Below are positions 62,043 to 64,000 of a stretch of 64,000 nt of DNA, in pieces. The position numbers were made by a program, and so were the translations under genes. This DNA comes from Qipengyuania soli. Lineage in GTDB: Bacteria; Pseudomonadota; Alphaproteobacteria; Sphingomonadales; Sphingomonadaceae. How positions within the stretch are numbered: position 1 is the first letter of the stretch; every line of letters starts with the position of its first letter. Under the pieces are notes generated by a model. The model was not told where the DNA came from. It did no database searches and worked only from the letters and a program-made list of their open reading frames with translations. The stretch covers positions 496,001 to 560,000 of the forward strand of contig NZ_CP064654.1 of the NCBI RefSeq assembly GCF_015529805.1, given 5' to 3'.

Positions 62043-63559
62043 TGTTCTCCGTTCTTGGCCAGACGACTGCCTGTGCAGATCCGGTGACGATGGATTGCAG
62101 CTACATGAAGGCGATCGCTGCGAGTGCCTCCGAAACCGCGGCCGCGCATGGTCCTGTGAACCCGTGGGTCGCACTCGCCTATCTCGTGGCGGGAATCTTC
62201 TTCATCCTTGCCCTGCGTGGCCTGTCGTCACCTTCGACGAGCCGCACGGGCAACCGCTTCGGCATGATCGGTATGCTGATTGCCGTGGTGACCACGCTGC
62301 TGACGCACTCGGTGGTCAACATCGTCGAGATCGGGATTGCGATCTTCCTCGGCGGGATCATCGGCGTCACCGTCGCGCGGCGCATCGCGATGACGCAGAT
62401 GCCCGAACTGGTCGCGGCGTTCCACTCGCTGGTCGGCCTTGCCGCTGTGCTGGTCGGCTGGGCGGCCTATCTCAGTCCCAGTGCCTTCGGACTGCTGGCC
62501 GCCGACGGCGGGATCGAGTCCGTCAGCAAGATCGAGATGGGTTTGGGTATCGCCATCGGTGCGATCACCTTTTCGGGCTCGGTCATCGCCTTCCTCAAGC
62601 TTTCGGGCAAGATGAGCGGTGCGCCGATCCTCCTGCCTGCGCGCCACGTCATCAACCTCGGCACGCTGGCCGCCATTATCGTGCTGACCGCGATGTTCGC
62701 CATGGCCGGTCCTGCCGAGACCATGCCGCTGATCGTAGCATTAACGGTGCTGAGCTTCGTGATCGGTTTCCTGCTGATCATCCCCATCGGCGGGGCGGAC
62801 ATGCCGGTCGTCGTCTCGATGCTGAACAGCTATTCTGGCTGGGCCGCGGCAGCGATGGGCTTCACGCTTGGCAATACGGCCATGATCATCACCGGCGCAC
62901 TGGTCGGCAGCTCGGGCGCGATCCTCAGTTACATCATGTGTCGCGCTATGAACCGCAGCTTCATCAGCGTCATTGCCGGCGGCTTCGGTGCCGATGCGGG
63001 CGCAGGTGGTGGCGAAGCCAAGGAACAGCGTCCCTACAAGCAGGGCAGCGCGGCCGATGCGGCCTTCATGCTCGAACAGGCGGAAAAGGTCATCATCATC
63101 CCCGGCTACGGCATGGCGGTGGCGCAGGCACAGCACGCTCTGCGCGAGATGGCCGACATTCTCGAGGAGAAGGGTGTCGAGGTGAAATACGCCATCCACC
63201 CTGTTGCAGGCCGCATGCCCGGGCACATGAACGTGCTCCTCGCCGAAGCCAGTGTTCCCTACGAGAACGTCTATGAGCTGGAGGACATCAACTCCGAATT
63301 CGCCCAGGCCGACGTCGCCTTCATTATCGGCGCGAATGACGTGGTCAATCCGGCGGCCAAGACCGACAAGACCAGCCCCATCTATGGCATGCCGGTGTTC
63401 GACGTCGACAAGGCCAAGCAGGTCTTCTTCATCAAGCGCAGCATGGGCGGCGTGGGTTACGCGGGCGTCGACAACGACGTATTCTACATGGACCAGACCA
63501 TGATGCTGCTCGCCGATGCGAAGAAGATGGTCGAGGATATCGTCAAGGCGCTGGACTGA
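62042..63559 (+). CDS. pntB: NAD(P) transhydrogenase subunit beta
   Basis: The protein has 505 residues from ATG 62042, sharing one base with the pntAB stop. The N-terminus has a cysteine-containing extension before about nine transmembrane helices that carry the proton path. The soluble domain III (from about 330) binds NADP: IIIPGYGMAVAQAQHALREMADIL (GYGMAxAQAQ), HPVAGRMPGHMNVLLAEA, INSEFAQADVAFIIGANDVVNPAAK, FFIKRSMGGVGYAGVDN. The enzyme uses the proton gradient to make NADPH. Confidence 0.95.
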   Translation: MFSVLGQTTACADPVTMDCSYMKAIAASASETAAAHGPVNPWVALAYLVAGIFFILALRGLSSPSTSRTGNRFGMIGMLIAVVTTLLTHSVVNIVEIGIAIFLGGIIGVTVARRIAMTQMPELVAAFHSLVGLAAVLVGWAAYLSPSAFGLLAADGGIESVSKIEMGLGIAIGAITFSGSVIAFLKLSGKMSGAPILLPARHVINLGTLAAIIVLTAMFAMAGPAETMPLIVALTVLSFVIGFLLIIPIGGADMPVVVSMLNSYSGWAAAAMGFTLGNTAMIITGALVGSSGAILSYIMCRAMNRSFISVIAGGFGADAGAGGGEAKEQRPYKQGSAADAAFMLEQAEKVIIIPGYGMAVAQAQHALREMADILEEKGVEVKYAIHPVAGRMPGHMNVLLAEASVPYENVYELEDINSEFAQADVAFIIGANDVVNPAAKTDKTSPIYGMPVFDVDKAKQVFFIKRSMGGVGYAGVDNDVFYMDQTMMLLADAKKMVEDIVKALD

Positions 63560-63568
63560 GGTCGTGTT

Positions 63569-63910
63569 TTGAAGCGCGTCCTGCTCGTCATAGTCGTGCT
63601 GCTTATTGCCGGCGGTGCCGTCTGGTTCTTTACCGGCGGGCCAGAGCGTGTTGCACGCCAGCGGATCGAGAGCGAGCTGGTCGCACGGGGGCTTCCGCAA
63701 CCGATGGCCGAGTGCATGGCGACCCGCATGTCCGAGCAATTGTCGATTGCGCAGCTCCGCAAGCTCGAGGCGCTGAAGCCCGAGGCGGGTGAGGCCGATG
63801 TGCCGATGACCGTCGCGGGCGTGCTCGAGCGGGTCCGTCGGGTCGGCGATCCCGAAGTCGTCGAGGTCACCGCCACCTCGGCCGCGATCTGCGCCTTCGG
63901 CGGTATCTGA
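63569..63910 (+). CDS. Small exported/anchored hypothetical protein
   Basis: The protein has 113 residues from TTG 63569, 9 bp after pntB. A hydrophobic N-terminus (LLVIVVLLIAGGAVWFF) could be a signal anchor. The rest contains ARQRIESELVARGLPQPMAECMATRMSEQLSIAQLRKLEAL, and two cysteines are in the mature part (AECMAT and AICAF). I do not recognise a family. The strand and closeness suggest it is read with the pnt genes. Confidence 0.6.
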   Translation: MKRVLLVIVVLLIAGGAVWFFTGGPERVARQRIESELVARGLPQPMAECMATRMSEQLSIAQLRKLEALKPEAGEADVPMTVAGVLERVRRVGDPEVVEVTATSAAICAFGGI

Positions 63911-63970
63911 CCTACACCAGCTTGCAATCGCGCCCCCTTGCGGCATGATGCCGGGCAGGGGAGAAAGCCG

Positions 63971-64000
63971 ATGACGCGATATTTCGCTGCTGCCGCTGCA
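63971..64000 (+). CDS. Start of a gene cut off by the right edge
   Basis: GGGGAGAAAG precedes ATG 63971, which begins MTRYFAAAAA and continues past the window. The alanine run could start a signal peptide. Too little is present to say more. Confidence 0.35.
   Translation, partial: MTRYFAAAAA

Noticed and set aside
62741..63946. Long minus-strand open frame of 401 codons
   Set aside because: Antisense to pntB and the next gene; no domain, and the composition (H, D, R rich) is that of a shadow frame.

Overview
The window is a contiguous stretch of a high-GC alphaproteobacterial chromosome. Small hypotheticals of a type seen in Sphingomonadales, a CcrM methylase with GANTC sites, the pckA / ChvI-ChvG / HPrK-RapZ-EIIA-HPr block and a split three-gene transhydrogenase all point to Sphingomonadales, most likely Erythrobacteraceae (Erythrobacter/Qipengyuania-like). 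Placement is by recognition of protein families, not by a search. I see no rRNA operon, insertion sequence, prophage, CRISPR array or replication origin. There is one tRNA gene.

Layout. 1-8.9 kb: an ECF sigma factor coupled to a DUF6768 membrane protein, a winged-helix regulator behind a LexA-type box, trmO, a siroheme-synthase N-domain protein, lysA-lptM-argH, a TlpA-like thioredoxin, a polytopic membrane protein whose reading frame runs into an antisense tRNA-Val, and a ROK sugar kinase. 9-20 kb: a complete cbb3 oxidase locus (ccoN-O-Q-P-G-H-I-S, then a small Cys-rich ORF and hemN), all on the minus strand with overlapping genes, headed by a perfect FNR-type box. Next to it are a Crp/Fnr regulator and a divergent ompW sharing a second such box. 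20-28 kb: an asparaginase, an MDR oxidoreductase, truA-fmt, recR, def and rmuC.

28-35 kb: a signalling block, chvI-chvG-hprK-rapZ-EIIA(Man)-HPr, divergent from pckA. This looks like a two-component system wired to an incomplete regulatory PTS. 35-44 kb: DUF937-type proteins, a DUF885 lipoprotein, tonB, two cysteine-desulfurase-like enzymes with an ISC-type ferredoxin, and a DUF4349 lipoprotein. tonB and the DUF4349 gene each carry the same Zur-like palindrome upstream. 44-53 kb: parC, the cca tRNA nucleotidyltransferase in a run of overlapping genes (GNAT, DUF1285, NUDIX, cca), a PQQ-type dehydrogenase and rnhB.

53-57 kb is the most unusual part. Two copies of a module (cold-shock protein plus a small helical protein, each with a long conserved 5' leader) flank ccrM, whose promoter holds seven GANTC sites in 154 bp. 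A third small helical protein follows, translationally coupled to a ParS/MbcA/Xre-type toxin-binding-domain protein. 57-64 kb: folP, an SDR enzyme, a sigma-54-type response regulator with an altered GAFTGA loop, a tiny aa3-oxidase subunit IV protein, and the pntAA-pntAB-pntB transhydrogenase operon.
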